Source: Bacillota bacterium (GTDB lineage Bacteria > Bacillota > Clostridia > Peptostreptococcales > Anaerovoracaceae). Taken from it: 64,000 nt of DNA. Numbering within the stretch: position 1 is the stretch's first letter; the number at the start of each line of letters is the position of its first letter. Position numbers and translations under genes: made by a program. A model generated the notes under the pieces. It did no database searches, was not told the DNA's origin, and saw only the letters and a list, made by a program, of their open reading frames with translations. Below are positions 24,024-31,659 of the stretch, piece after piece. The stretch is taken from the NCBI GenBank assembly GCA_017557505.1, contig JAFYYP010000007.1:1-64000 (forward strand). The letters are read 5' to 3'.

Positions 24024-24614
24024 ATGGCAAAAGACACAAAAGAGAGGATCCTGACGGCAGCGCTGGAGATGTTCTCGCAGAACGGCTACGCGGGCACGAA
24101 CATCCGCGAACTGACGGCTTCGCTGGGACTCGGCAAATCGTCGATGTACCGGCATTTCGAGAGCAAGGAAGAGATCTGGAACACGCTGCTCGACGAGCTG
24201 ATCGTCTATTACGACAGGCGCTTCGGGTCGCCGGAACATCTGCCGCCCGTGCCGGATTCGCTCGAAGAACTCGTCGCAATGACGATGAACCTGGTGAACG
24301 TTACGGTCCGCGACGAGAAGATCGTCATGACGAGAAAGCTGCTGACGATCGAGCAGTTCCGCGATGACCGCGCGAGAGACCTTGCCACAAAGCATTTTCT
24401 GACAGGCCTCACCGAGATGTTCACGAAGATCTTTGCCGGCATGATGGAAAAGGGGCTGCTGCGCAGGGACGACCCGGCCATGCTTGCCTTCGTCTACACC
24501 GCGCCGATCAGCGTGCTCATCCACCTGTGCGACCGCGAGCCGGACAAGACCTCCGAAGCGATGGCGCAGGTCGAGGCGTTCAGCCGGCACTTTATCAATA
24601 CTTACGGGGTATAG
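24024..24614 (+). CDS. TetR/AcrR family transcriptional regulator
   Basis: A 196-residue repressor. The N-terminal HTH is canonical (ERILTAALEMFSQNGYAGTNIRELTASLG, recognition helix through SSMYRHFESKEEIW); the rest is the helical ligand-binding and dimerisation domain. GGAGG precedes the ATG at 24024. The palindromic operator and promoter directly upstream imply autoregulation, and the following ABC genes start 12 bases downstream, so the regulator probably controls the whole run to 30322. The inducer is likely a compound handled by the exporter or the enzymes behind it. Confidence 0.93.
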   Translation: MAKDTKERILTAALEMFSQNGYAGTNIRELTASLGLGKSSMYRHFESKEEIWNTLLDELIVYYDRRFGSPEHLPPVPDSLEELVAMTMNLVNVTVRDEKIVMTRKLLTIEQFRDDRARDLATKHFLTGLTEMFTKIFAGMMEKGLLRRDDPAMLAFVYTAPISVLIHLCDREPDKTSEAMAQVEAFSRHFINTYGV

Positions 24615-24626
24615 AAAGGGAAAACC

Positions 24627-25349
24627 ATGAACGAAAAACCGATGCTGGAGATCAGACACTATTCGAAGTCGTATGCCGAAGGGAAAAAGGCAGCGGACGA
24701 CGTGTCGCTCACCGTGGAGGCGGGCGATATCTACGGCTTTATCGGCCACAACGGCGCAGGCAAATCGACGACGATACGCGCCGTGGTCGGCGTGCTGGAT
24801 TTCACGGAAGGGGATATCCTGATCGACGGTCATTCCGTCAAGGACGATCCGATGGCGTGCAAGCGCATCACTGCCTATATTCCCGACAATCCGGACCTTT
24901 ACGAGAACCTGACGGGCATCCAGTATCTGAACTTCATCGCGGACGTCTTCGGGATCGGCGCCGCGGAAAGAGAAGAACGCATTAAGAAATATGCGGATCT
25001 GTTCGAGATCACGGACGCGCTGGGCGATCTGATCAGCTCGTACTCGCACGGCATGAAGCAGAAAGTCGCCATCATCTCAGCGCTCATCCACGATCCGAAG
25101 CTGCTCGTGCTGGACGAACCCTTCGTCGGGCTCGACCCGAAGGCGACGTTCCAGCTGAAAGGGGTCATGCATGAGATGTGCGAAAAGGGGACGGCGGTCT
25201 TCTTCTCGACGCATGTGCTCGACGTGGCGGAAAAGCTGTGCAATAAAGTTGCGATCATCCGCAAGGGACGCATTATCGCCGCCGGCACGATGGAAGAACT
25301 TACGGCGGGCCATTCGCTCGAAGAGGCGTTCCTGGAGGCAGACAGATGA
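24627..25349 (+). CDS. ABC exporter ATP-binding protein
   Basis: A 240-residue ATPase of the drug/antibiotic-exporter subfamily. Walker A is GHNGAGKST, the signature is SYSHGMKQKV, Walker B is LLVLDEPFVGLD and the H-loop is STHVL. The C-terminus is short, as in two-component ABC-2-type exporters. It starts 12 bases after the TetR gene and its stop overlaps the permease start (ATGA), so the three form one regulated unit. Confidence 0.94.
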   Translation: MNEKPMLEIRHYSKSYAEGKKAADDVSLTVEAGDIYGFIGHNGAGKSTTIRAVVGVLDFTEGDILIDGHSVKDDPMACKRITAYIPDNPDLYENLTGIQYLNFIADVFGIGAAEREERIKKYADLFEITDALGDLISSYSHGMKQKVAIISALIHDPKLLVLDEPFVGLDPKATFQLKGVMHEMCEKGTAVFFSTHVLDVAEKLCNKVAIIRKGRIIAAGTMEELTAGHSLEEAFLEADR

Positions 25350-26944
25350 AACAGACTGTTCTGCTCCTGAAAACGCTGCTCCTTTCCACGAGCCAGCGGA
25401 ATATCTACAAATACACGGCGGACAGAAAGAAGAAAAGCAAGATCGTCGGCGGCACGATCGGAACGGTGCTTCTGTATGCGATGCTCATCGGCTACTGCAT
25501 CCTGACCTGCATCGGGTACGGAGTAACGGGCATGATCGATTCCGCGCCGGTGATGTGCGCGCTGACCGTCAGTCTGCTCGCATTCTTCTTCACGCTGCTG
25601 AAGACGAACGGCTATCTGTTCAATTTCAAGGAATACGACATGCTGATGTCGCTGCCGTTCAAGACAGAAACGGTCGCGTCCGCCAAGTTCCTGTACATGT
25701 ACGTCAAGAGCCTGCCATGGTACCTGAGCATCTCCGTCGCCATGCTGATCGGCTACGGGATCTACGCCCATCCGGCCGTCTTCGTGTACCCGGTATGGAT
25801 CGTTCTGTCGCTGTTCCTGCCGGTCATCCCGATGCTGATCGCGGCTTTCCTCGGATTCCTGACCGCGAAAGTGAGCGCGGGTTTCCGCAAGACGAACATC
25901 GTGCAGACGATTCTCATGTTCGCCATCATCATTTTCAGCTTTTCGCTCCGCTTTATCATCGAGAGCATCTTCAAGAACAATCAGGTGGAGGACGTGCTGG
26001 AAAAGACGTCCGAGATGACCCAAAATGCGGCGAGGATCTACCTGCCCGCCGGATGGTTCTCCGATGCCGTTACGAAGCACAGCGTTCTGAGCATGCTTCT
26101 CCTGGCTGGCGTCAGCGCGCTGCTGTTCGCCGTGCTCTTCCGCATCGTCGGAGGCTCGTACCGGAACATCAATTCCGCGCTGAAATCGCACGCGGCTTCG
26201 AAGAACTACAGGATGACCGCGCAGAAGAAGCGCAACGCCGTGAACGCGATCGCCTTCAAGGAATTCAAGCGTCTGACCGGATCCACCGCCTACATGACGA
26301 ACGCGGCGGCAGGGGAAGTTATGGCCGCGCTGCTTGGCATCCTGACGCTGATCATCGGCTTCGAACGTATCGTCAGAATCGTGATCCAGGACGCGCCGGT
26401 CGACGTCGCGATGCTGCGGCCCGCGATCCCGTTCATCATCTATTTCTTCATCGGCATGGTCGCGACCACAGTCTGCTCGCCTTCGCTGGAAGGAAAGAAT
26501 TATTGGATCGTGCAGAGCCTGCCGCTCGAAAAGAAGACGCTGTACCAGGGCAAAATGCTGTTCAACATGTATCTGACGGTGCCGTTCATGGCTTTCGCGA
26601 CCCTGTGCATGTGCATCTCGGCGAAAGTACCTGCCGCTGAGACCGCGCTGTATCTGCTCGAGGGGTTTGTCCTGTGCGCTTTCTCTACAACTTGGGGCTG
26701 CGTTTGCGGCGTCAGGCACATGAGGCTCGACTGGGAGAACGAGATCGAGGTCGTCAAGCAGGGCACCGGCGTCGCGATCTACATGCTGCCGAATATGTTC
26801 GTCGTGATGGGACTGGTCGTGCTGGTCGTGATCCTGGGGCTGCGCATGGACCATAAGCTGGTCGCGCTGTTGTTTACGCTGATCGCAGGCTTGCTGGCCG
26901 CGCTGAGCTACAGACGGGTCATGAACCTGGCAAAGAAACAGTGA
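25346..26944 (+). CDS. ABC exporter permease
   Basis: A 532-residue membrane protein with roughly twelve hydrophobic segments in two groups and a cytoplasmic stretch around 285-315 (SHAASKNYRMTAQKKRN). It belongs to the large ABC-2-like permeases found next to TetR-controlled ATPases in Clostridia. Translational coupling to the ATPase supports a heteromeric exporter; substrate unknown. The gene is followed after 14 bases by an acetyltransferase gene. Confidence 0.85.
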   Translation: MKQTVLLLKTLLLSTSQRNIYKYTADRKKKSKIVGGTIGTVLLYAMLIGYCILTCIGYGVTGMIDSAPVMCALTVSLLAFFFTLLKTNGYLFNFKEYDMLMSLPFKTETVASAKFLYMYVKSLPWYLSISVAMLIGYGIYAHPAVFVYPVWIVLSLFLPVIPMLIAAFLGFLTAKVSAGFRKTNIVQTILMFAIIIFSFSLRFIIESIFKNNQVEDVLEKTSEMTQNAARIYLPAGWFSDAVTKHSVLSMLLLAGVSALLFAVLFRIVGGSYRNINSALKSHAASKNYRMTAQKKRNAVNAIAFKEFKRLTGSTAYMTNAAAGEVMAALLGILTLIIGFERIVRIVIQDAPVDVAMLRPAIPFIIYFFIGMVATTVCSPSLEGKNYWIVQSLPLEKKTLYQGKMLFNMYLTVPFMAFATLCMCISAKVPAAETALYLLEGFVLCAFSTTWGCVCGVRHMRLDWENEIEVVKQGTGVAIYMLPNMFVVMGLVVLVVILGLRMDHKLVALLFTLIAGLLAALSYRRVMNLAKKQ

Positions 26945-26958
26945 AGCGGAGGAAAAAC

Positions 26959-27954
26959 GTGCAATACAACAAAGAGATCAAACTGAAAGATGGTCGGATC
27001 TGCGTGCTTCGCAACGGTACAGAAGCCGACGGGCAGGCTGCGCGCGACAATTTCAACTTGACCCACGCGCAGACGGATTATCTGCTGACCTATCCGGAAG
27101 AAAACAGCTTTACGGCCGAGCAAGAGGCGCAGTTCCTGAAGAGGATGACGGAAAGCGTAAACGAGATCGAGATCCTTGCGGAAGTGGACGGCACGGTCGT
27201 CGGCATGGCCGGCATCGAAAGCCTCGGTTCGAAGGAAAAGATACGGCATCGCGCGGAGTTCGGCATCAGCGTCGATAAGGCGTACTGGGGCCTGGGCATC
27301 GGCCGCGCGCTGACGAACGCCTGCATCGAATGCGCTAAAAAAGCAGGCTATCTGCAGCTGGAACTGGAGGCCGTCGCGGGGAACCGGCATGCGCTCAGCC
27401 TGTATGAAAGCGTGGGTTTCATGGAATACGGACGGAACCCAAAGGGCTTCCGTTCGCGCTACTGTGGCTGGCAGGAAGTCGTGCTGATGCGGTTGGAACT
27501 GGACGGGTCACTCGAGTATATTACCCTTCGCGATCGTCCTGAGCTCATGGATGCAGCAGCGGACTGGTTCTGCAGCAAGTGGCGCGTGCCGAAAGAAGCG
27601 TATGTGGAATGTATGTCTGCCTACTTGGATCGGGAAACAGAGTACGGCTGGTACCTGTGCCTGGACGGAGATCAGATCGTTGGCGGCCTGGGGGTCATCG
27701 AGAACGACTTCCACGACCGCAAAGACCTGACGCCGAACGTGTGCGCGGTCTATACGGAAGAGGCGTACCGCTGCCAAGGAATCGCCGGCAAACTGCTGAA
27801 CATGACCGTGGAAGACCTGCGGTCCAAAGGTATTTCGCCGGTCTATCTGCTCACCGACCACACCGGCTTCTACGAGCGGTACGGCTGGGAATTCTACTGT
27901 ATGGTACAGGGAGACGGAGAATCCGAACCGTCCAGAATATACATCCACCGGTAA
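26959..27954 (+). CDS. Tandem GNAT N-acetyltransferase
   Basis: A 331-residue protein with two GNAT domains. The first (about 1-170) contains the CoA loop YWGLGIGRAL and the NRHALSLYESVGF ending typical of RimL/RimI types. The second (about 175-331) has EEAYRCQGIAGKLLN and TGFYERYGWEF. GTG 26959 is the preferred start because GGAGG lies 6 bases upstream; an in-frame GTG at 26941 overlaps the permease stop and has no such site. Each domain may acetylate a small amine, such as a drug or polyamine, consistent with a detoxification operon. The acceptor is not known. Confidence 0.85.
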   Translation: MQYNKEIKLKDGRICVLRNGTEADGQAARDNFNLTHAQTDYLLTYPEENSFTAEQEAQFLKRMTESVNEIEILAEVDGTVVGMAGIESLGSKEKIRHRAEFGISVDKAYWGLGIGRALTNACIECAKKAGYLQLELEAVAGNRHALSLYESVGFMEYGRNPKGFRSRYCGWQEVVLMRLELDGSLEYITLRDRPELMDAAADWFCSKWRVPKEAYVECMSAYLDRETEYGWYLCLDGDQIVGGLGVIENDFHDRKDLTPNVCAVYTEEAYRCQGIAGKLLNMTVEDLRSKGISPVYLLTDHTGFYERYGWEFYCMVQGDGESEPSRIYIHR

Positions 27955-27967
27955 AGGAGGCACGACT

Positions 27968-28600
27968 ATGGCATTCGATTTCAAGAAAGAGTATAAAGAG
28001 TTCTACATGCCGAAGAACAGGCCGGAGATCGTCACGGTCCCGCCCATGAACTGCATTGCTGTCCGCGGCCAGGGCGACCCGAACCAGGAGGACGGCGAAT
28101 ATAAGCAGGCGATCGGCTTGCTGTACGGCATCGCCTTTACGATCAAGATGAGCAAAAAAGGTGACCATCGGATCGAGGGCTATTTCGACTACGTCGTGCC
28201 GCCCCTGGAAGGCTTCTGGTGGCAGGAAGGCGTGGAAGGTGTCGATTACGCGCACAAAGAGGATTTCCATTGGATCTCCGTCATCCGTCTGCCGGATTTC
28301 GTGACCAAAGCGGATTTCGACTGGGCTGTCGAAGAGGCGACAAAGAAAAAGAAGACGGACTTTTCGAAAGTTGAATTTCTGACCGTCGACGAGGGGCTGT
28401 GCGTCCAGTGCATGCATAACGGTTCCTACGACGACGAGCCGGCGACGGTTGCCCTGATGCACGAATATATGGAAAAACAGGGTTATGCCCTGGATATTAC
28501 CGATCAGCGCCTGCATCACGAGATCTACCTGAGCGACGCCAGAAAAGTTGCGCCGGAGAAGCTGAAGACCGTCATCCGTCATCCGGTCAAAAAAGCATAG
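27968..28600 (+). CDS. GyrI-like small-molecule-binding protein
   Basis: A 210-residue protein of the GyrI-like (SHS2 repeat) superfamily, whose members bind hydrophobic drugs or hydrolyse some of them. Typical features are the opening VTVPPMNCIAVRGQGDPN, the YGIAFTIKM and KGDHRIEGYFDYVVPPLEG segments and a late NGSYDDEPATVALMHEYM stretch with QRLHHEIYLSD. It is preceded by AAAGGAGG and lies 13 bases behind the GNAT gene. In this context it may sense or sequester the exported compound. Confidence 0.85.
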   Translation: MAFDFKKEYKEFYMPKNRPEIVTVPPMNCIAVRGQGDPNQEDGEYKQAIGLLYGIAFTIKMSKKGDHRIEGYFDYVVPPLEGFWWQEGVEGVDYAHKEDFHWISVIRLPDFVTKADFDWAVEEATKKKKTDFSKVEFLTVDEGLCVQCMHNGSYDDEPATVALMHEYMEKQGYALDITDQRLHHEIYLSDARKVAPEKLKTVIRHPVKKA

Positions 28601-28610
28601 AGGTTTGCAT

Positions 28611-29297
28611 ATGTGCACAAGTCTTGTCGTGAATAAAAAGAAGACCATCGTCGGATGGAACCTGGATCTGTTGGACATGAAATGGCGGGTCCGTCCGGCA
28701 GAAACAGGCGTCTATATCGAAGTCGATGACCCCACAGAAGGCTGGCTGCCTCTGTTCGGTGCGAATTCACGCGGTGATTTCGTCGGCATGCCGACGTGCT
28801 GGCCGTTCGACGAACGCAGCAATCCTGCAGGAGAAGGCGAGAACGTCATCATGCTCGATATCGACCTGCTGCTGCAGAAAAAGACTCTGCAGGAGATCCG
28901 CGACATCGCGGAGAAGCGACCTGTCTTCAGCGTTCCGGGGCTGACGTTCATGTCCGCGCTGTCCGATGCGGAAGGCAATGTGCTGCACATCGTCCCGGGA
29001 CAGGGCAGCCTGTACTATGAAAAGCCGGAATACAAGATCTTGACGAACTTTTCGCCGTACAAGCAGGATACCGAGAAGCATCCCTGGATGGGCTGGGACC
29101 GCTATCACAAGGCGGAAGAGATGCTGCAGAATGCGACAGACGATTTCGATGCAGACGACTGTTTCGAGATCTTGAAAGCCGTCGCGCAGGAGGTCTGTCC
29201 GACCGTCGTTTCCATGGTGTTCGACGTGCAGGAGAGTACCGTATACTGGTGTGAGAACAGAGAATGGGATAAGGTTCAGAAAATGAAATTATGTTAA
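28611..29297 (+). CDS. N-terminal nucleophile hydrolase, choloylglycine/linear amide hydrolase-like
   Basis: A 228-residue protein that begins Met-Cys-Thr-Ser, so removal of Met would expose Cys2 as nucleophile, as in choloylglycine hydrolases, penicillin V acylases and related Ntn amidases. Supporting family-type pieces are GWNLDL shortly after the start, FGANSRGDFVGMPTCWPF and TNFSPYK. It is shorter than bile-salt hydrolases (about 320), so the substrate is uncertain. ATG 28611 was chosen because it places the Cys at position 2 and has AGAGG 7 bases upstream. Its end overlaps the next gene by 7 bases. Confidence 0.65.
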   Translation: MCTSLVVNKKKTIVGWNLDLLDMKWRVRPAETGVYIEVDDPTEGWLPLFGANSRGDFVGMPTCWPFDERSNPAGEGENVIMLDIDLLLQKKTLQEIRDIAEKRPVFSVPGLTFMSALSDAEGNVLHIVPGQGSLYYEKPEYKILTNFSPYKQDTEKHPWMGWDRYHKAEEMLQNATDDFDADDCFEILKAVAQEVCPTVVSMVFDVQESTVYWCENREWDKVQKMKLC

Positions 29298-30322
29298 CTG
29301 AAATCGTCGAAAACATTGAAAATGTAGGACCTTTCTTCGCGATCGTCTGGACCGTAACGATTGCGTGCACGCTTCTGCGGCCGCAGAAGTACATCAACAG
29401 CTTAATGTTGATGTTCGCGCTCCTGGTGACGATGATATTTGTCTCAGGCTTTCTGCCTGCCGACGCCGGGGAATGGTTCCTGATGATCTGCTTCCTGCTC
29501 GTGATGCTGGCGCTGTTCCTGGTGCCTGCATTCCTGGTCATCAACGGCGTGCAGATGATACGCAGGGAAGGATTTTCCGCGGCTCACGCGCTGTCGTTGT
29601 TGCTCGGCATCTTTGTGGGCGTTGGCGAACTCGCGGTGATCGTCTACGTGCTGAACCTGTCCGAATTCATCCGCATCGGCGACATGGACCGCGGGGCGAT
29701 GTTCGTCGCGTTCACCGTGTTCTATTTCAGTTTTCTCGTGCTGAGCTTCGTCGTTTATTCCGTTTTCATGCAGATCCTGCCGCACCGGATGGACTTCAAT
29801 TATGTAATTATCCACGGAGCCGGACTGGCCGGCGGCGAAAAGCTGACGAAACTGCTCACGGCCAGAGTGGATAAGGCTGTCGAGATCTACGAAAAGTGCA
29901 AAGAGAAGCCATTTCTCATCCCGAGCGGCGGACAGGGCGGCGATGAGAAGGTCAGCGAAGCGCAGGCCATGAAGGACTATCTGCTGACCTGCGGAATTCC
30001 GGAGGAGCATATTCTGCTCGAGGATGGATCCGCCACGACCCGCGAGAACCTGATCAATTCCAAAGCGATCATCGATGCGCGGGAAGGCAGGAAAAAGACC
30101 GCGCTCGTCTCCAGCAATTACCACGTCTACCGCTGTCTGCGGATCGCGAAGAGCCTCGGGCTGAAGTGCACCGGCATCGGTTCGAAAGTGGCGTTTTACT
30201 ATTGGCCGTCGGCGCTCATCCGCGAATTTATCGCGGTGTTCTTGACGAAGAGTTTTCTCATCTGGTCGCTCATCGGCTATCTGCTGTTCATCAGTCCGCT
30301 TTTATACGGGATGATGCGATAA
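29291..30322 (+). CDS. DUF218 (YdcF/SanA-like) membrane protein
   Basis: A 343-residue protein with five N-terminal membrane spans, a cytoplasmic or surface DUF218 domain from about residue 172 (VIIHGAG, SGGQGGDEKVSEAQAMKDYL, EDGSATTRENL, VSSNYHVYRCLRIA) and a last membrane span. DUF218 proteins such as SanA and ElyC affect envelope permeability and undecaprenyl-phosphate metabolism. It overlaps the Ntn hydrolase gene and is the last member of the TetR-led run; an inverted repeat follows at 30333-30371. Confidence 0.85.
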   Translation: MLTEIVENIENVGPFFAIVWTVTIACTLLRPQKYINSLMLMFALLVTMIFVSGFLPADAGEWFLMICFLLVMLALFLVPAFLVINGVQMIRREGFSAAHALSLLLGIFVGVGELAVIVYVLNLSEFIRIGDMDRGAMFVAFTVFYFSFLVLSFVVYSVFMQILPHRMDFNYVIIHGAGLAGGEKLTKLLTARVDKAVEIYEKCKEKPFLIPSGGQGGDEKVSEAQAMKDYLLTCGIPEEHILLEDGSATTRENLINSKAIIDAREGRKKTALVSSNYHVYRCLRIAKSLGLKCTGIGSKVAFYYWPSALIREFIAVFLTKSFLIWSLIGYLLFISPLLYGMMR

Positions 30323-30332
30323 GGATCGAAAA

Positions 30333-30371
30333 GACGGCCTTCGTTTTGGCTTGACCTGAAGCAAGGCCGTC
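30333..30371. repeat. 9-bp inverted repeat after the TetR-led operon
   Basis: GACGGCCTT (30333-30341) and AAGGCCGTC (30363-30371) form a perfect stem with a 21-base loop. It may end the upstream operon, although the following U-run is poor, or act as an operator, because the -35 of the next promoter (30351) lies in its loop. Confidence 0.5.
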
Positions 30372-30380
30372 TGTTACAAT
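30351..30380 (+). promoter_or_regulatory. Promoter of the 30522 gene pair
   Basis: TTGACC (30351-30356), an 18-base spacer and TACAAT (30375-30380). The resulting RNA has a leader of about 135 bases before the first gene. Confidence 0.65.
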
Positions 30381-30391
30381 AATCAAAGGTC

Positions 30392-30500
30392 AGCATAAGC
30401 TTTCCGGATGCTGCGCACGAAGCGCAGGGTAAACAGATCTCAATTTAACAGTATGTCATGAAGGCGTACAGTTCCCTTGAAAGGGGACATACGCTTTTTC
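30392..30500 (+). promoter_or_regulatory. Candidate riboswitch-like leader with terminator/antiterminator
   Basis: Two short hairpins (30392-30396 with 30408-30412; 30412-30416 with 30422-30426) are followed by a terminator (30464-30494 plus U-run). GTATGTC (30451-30457) is fully complementary to GACATAC (30486-30492) in the terminator's 3' arm, so pairing there would prevent termination. I find no convincing leader peptide: the frame at 30408-30461 has no ribosome binding site. The layout fits a ligand-binding RNA, but the class is not recognised. Confidence 0.55.
30464..30500 (+). terminator. Intrinsic terminator in the leader of gene 30522
   Basis: GCGTA (30464-30468) pairs with TACGC (30490-30494), and GTTCCC (30471-30476) with GGGGAC (30483-30488) around loop TTGAAA; TTTTT follows at 30495. 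It lies 22 bases before the start codon of the gene it would control. Confidence 0.8.
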
Positions 30501-30521
30501 TATTTATCAGGAGGTTTTTTT

Positions 30522-30923
30522 ATGGCATGTTTCTTAGTACCGGTTGCTGAATCCGTTGTGATCAAGGCAGTCGAAAAAGCAGAGGAGAAGCACGAACAGC
30601 TGGCAGAAAGCAGCAAGACCGGCAGCTTTACGATCCCTCTGAGCAGAAAGCTGAAGTGGCTCACCCATATGCTGTGGGGCGGCGCCGTGCTTCTTGCGTT
30701 CGAACACGTCTGGCACGGAGAGGTCGTGCCCTGGTTCCCGTTCCTGACAGCGATGTCGGATCCGGCGGACACCGCGGAGATGCTCTATGAGATGTCGACG
30801 GTCGGCGTTACGATGGCTCTTCTGATCACGGTAGTCTGGATCGGCATGTGCCTGGCATCAGACGCGATCGCGAAACGCCCGGTAAAGGAAGAATCAAAGG
30901 CCGCAGCGGTAGGAGGGAAGTAG
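30522..30923 (+). CDS. Small membrane protein of unknown function
   Basis: A 133-residue protein with a hydrophobic N-terminal stretch, a charged 25-residue linker (KAVEKAEEKHEQLAESS), and two membrane segments, the first with LWGGAVLLAFEHVWHGEVVPWFPF, which contains two His and a Glu facing a membrane boundary. AGGAGG precedes ATG 30522; an earlier in-frame ATG (30477) lies inside the terminator stem and is unlikely. It is followed after 1 base by a second small membrane protein, so the two probably work as a complex. I know no function for this family. Confidence 0.75.
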   Translation: MACFLVPVAESVVIKAVEKAEEKHEQLAESSKTGSFTIPLSRKLKWLTHMLWGGAVLLAFEHVWHGEVVPWFPFLTAMSDPADTAEMLYEMSTVGVTMALLITVVWIGMCLASDAIAKRPVKEESKAAAVGGK

Positions 30924-30924
30924 T

Positions 30925-31242
30925 ATGACGTTACTGATCACTGTTTTTGCCGCGATCATCGCTACCGTAAAGTGGTATAACCGCAAGGACGACAGCATGA
31001 AGCTCGGCATTCTGCTCTGGATGTACTGGGGCGCTTCCATCATGTGGCTCGTCGACGCAATCTTCGAATATGCGGAACTGCAGGCGGAATACTTTACACC
31101 CGCGCTGGAAGATATGATCAATGATTCCTTCCTCGGTTTATCTGTCGTGGCGCTCGGCCTTGTGATCTGGGTCGTGCGCCTGCTGATCACGGATCCGAAG
31201 GGTTCCGTGCGCGCTGCGCTGAAGAGACAGTCCGCACAGTAA
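30925..31242 (+). CDS. Small membrane protein of unknown function
   Basis: A 105-residue protein with three membrane segments: the N-terminus, WMYWGASIMWLVDAIFEYAEL and FLGLSVVALGLVIWVVRLLI. The Trp, Asp and Glu residues within the second segment are unusual for a simple anchor. It starts 1 base after its partner, with GGAGGGAAG as ribosome binding site, and ends before a terminator at 31276. Confidence 0.75.
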   Translation: MTLLITVFAAIIATVKWYNRKDDSMKLGILLWMYWGASIMWLVDAIFEYAELQAEYFTPALEDMINDSFLGLSVVALGLVIWVVRLLITDPKGSVRAALKRQSAQ

Positions 31243-31275
31243 GGCGGATCGAATCAACTGAATCACAGCAAACGG

Positions 31276-31314
31276 ACTCCCGTTCCGGCTTTGACTGCCG
31301 GGCGGGAGTTTTTT
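31276..31314 (+). terminator. Terminator after the small membrane-protein pair
   Basis: ACTCCCG (31276-31282) pairs with CGGGAGT (31303-31309), with an inner CCGG/CCGG stem, followed by TTTTTT. Confidence 0.88.
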
Positions 31315-31337
31315 ATACAGATATTGACCTGAAGGGC

Positions 31338-31366
31338 TTGATAGTTAGCAATGGATAACATATAAT
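31338..31366 (+). promoter_or_regulatory. Promoter of the HMA protein gene, with an operator in the spacer
   Basis: TTGATA (31338-31343), a 17-base spacer and TATAAT (31361-31366). The spacer is almost exactly filled by the first GTTAGCAAT-type dyad, so repressor and RNA polymerase binding should exclude each other. Confidence 0.8.
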
Positions 31367-31393
31367 AGCAGACGAGAGTTAGCAATGACTAAC
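31344..31393. promoter_or_regulatory. Pair of metal-regulator-like operators (GTTAGCAATGRNTAAC)
   Basis: GTTAGCAATGGATAAC (31344-31359) and GTTAGCAATGACTAAC (31378-31393) are near-identical 16-bp dyads, one between -35 and -10 and one just after the predicted start. GTTA...TAAC symmetry resembles sites of DtxR-type iron or manganese repressors in Gram-positive bacteria. The next gene encodes a CxxC metal-binding protein. No regulator gene is adjacent, so the repressor is encoded elsewhere. Confidence 0.75.
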
Positions 31394-31410
31394 CAATGGA
31401 GGGAAAAGCT

Positions 31411-31659
31411 TTGATCAAAACCACGATGAAGATAGACGGCATGATGTGCGGCATGTGCGAAGCACACGTCTGCGACGCGATCCGCAAAGCAGTCCCAACA
31501 GCGAAGAAGGTCGCTGCGTCGCGCGGAAAGAAAGAGGCTTCGTTCCTGACGCAGGAAGCCGTGGATGCAGACAGTCTGAAAAAGGCAATTGACGCGACCG
31601 GCTACACCTGCCTGGGTATCGAATCCGCGCCATACGAGAAGAAGGGCTGGTTCAGATGA
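31411..31659 (+). CDS. Heavy-metal-associated (HMA) domain protein
   Basis: An 82-residue protein with the HMA signature MMCGMCEAHV (MxCxxC) followed by the helix CDAIRKAV, and a C-terminal ATGY turn as in metallochaperones. It could bind copper or another soft metal. TTG 31411 is preferred because GGAGGG lies 7 bases upstream; ATG 31396 overlaps that site and is less likely. Regulation by two operators suggests induction by metal starvation or excess. The stop overlaps the next frame. Confidence 0.8.
   Translation: MIKTTMKIDGMMCGMCEAHVCDAIRKAVPTAKKVAASRGKKEASFLTQEAVDADSLKKAIDATGYTCLGIESAPYEKKGWFR

Noticed and set aside
26941-26961. GTG 26941 as start of the tandem acetyltransferase
   Set aside because: It overlaps the permease stop and has no ribosome binding site, while GTG 26959 has GGAGG at ideal spacing.
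30408-30461. Arg-rich leader peptide before gene 30522
   Set aside because: The 17-residue frame has no ribosome binding site and its first codons lie in two small stem-loops; the downstream genes have no link to arginine.
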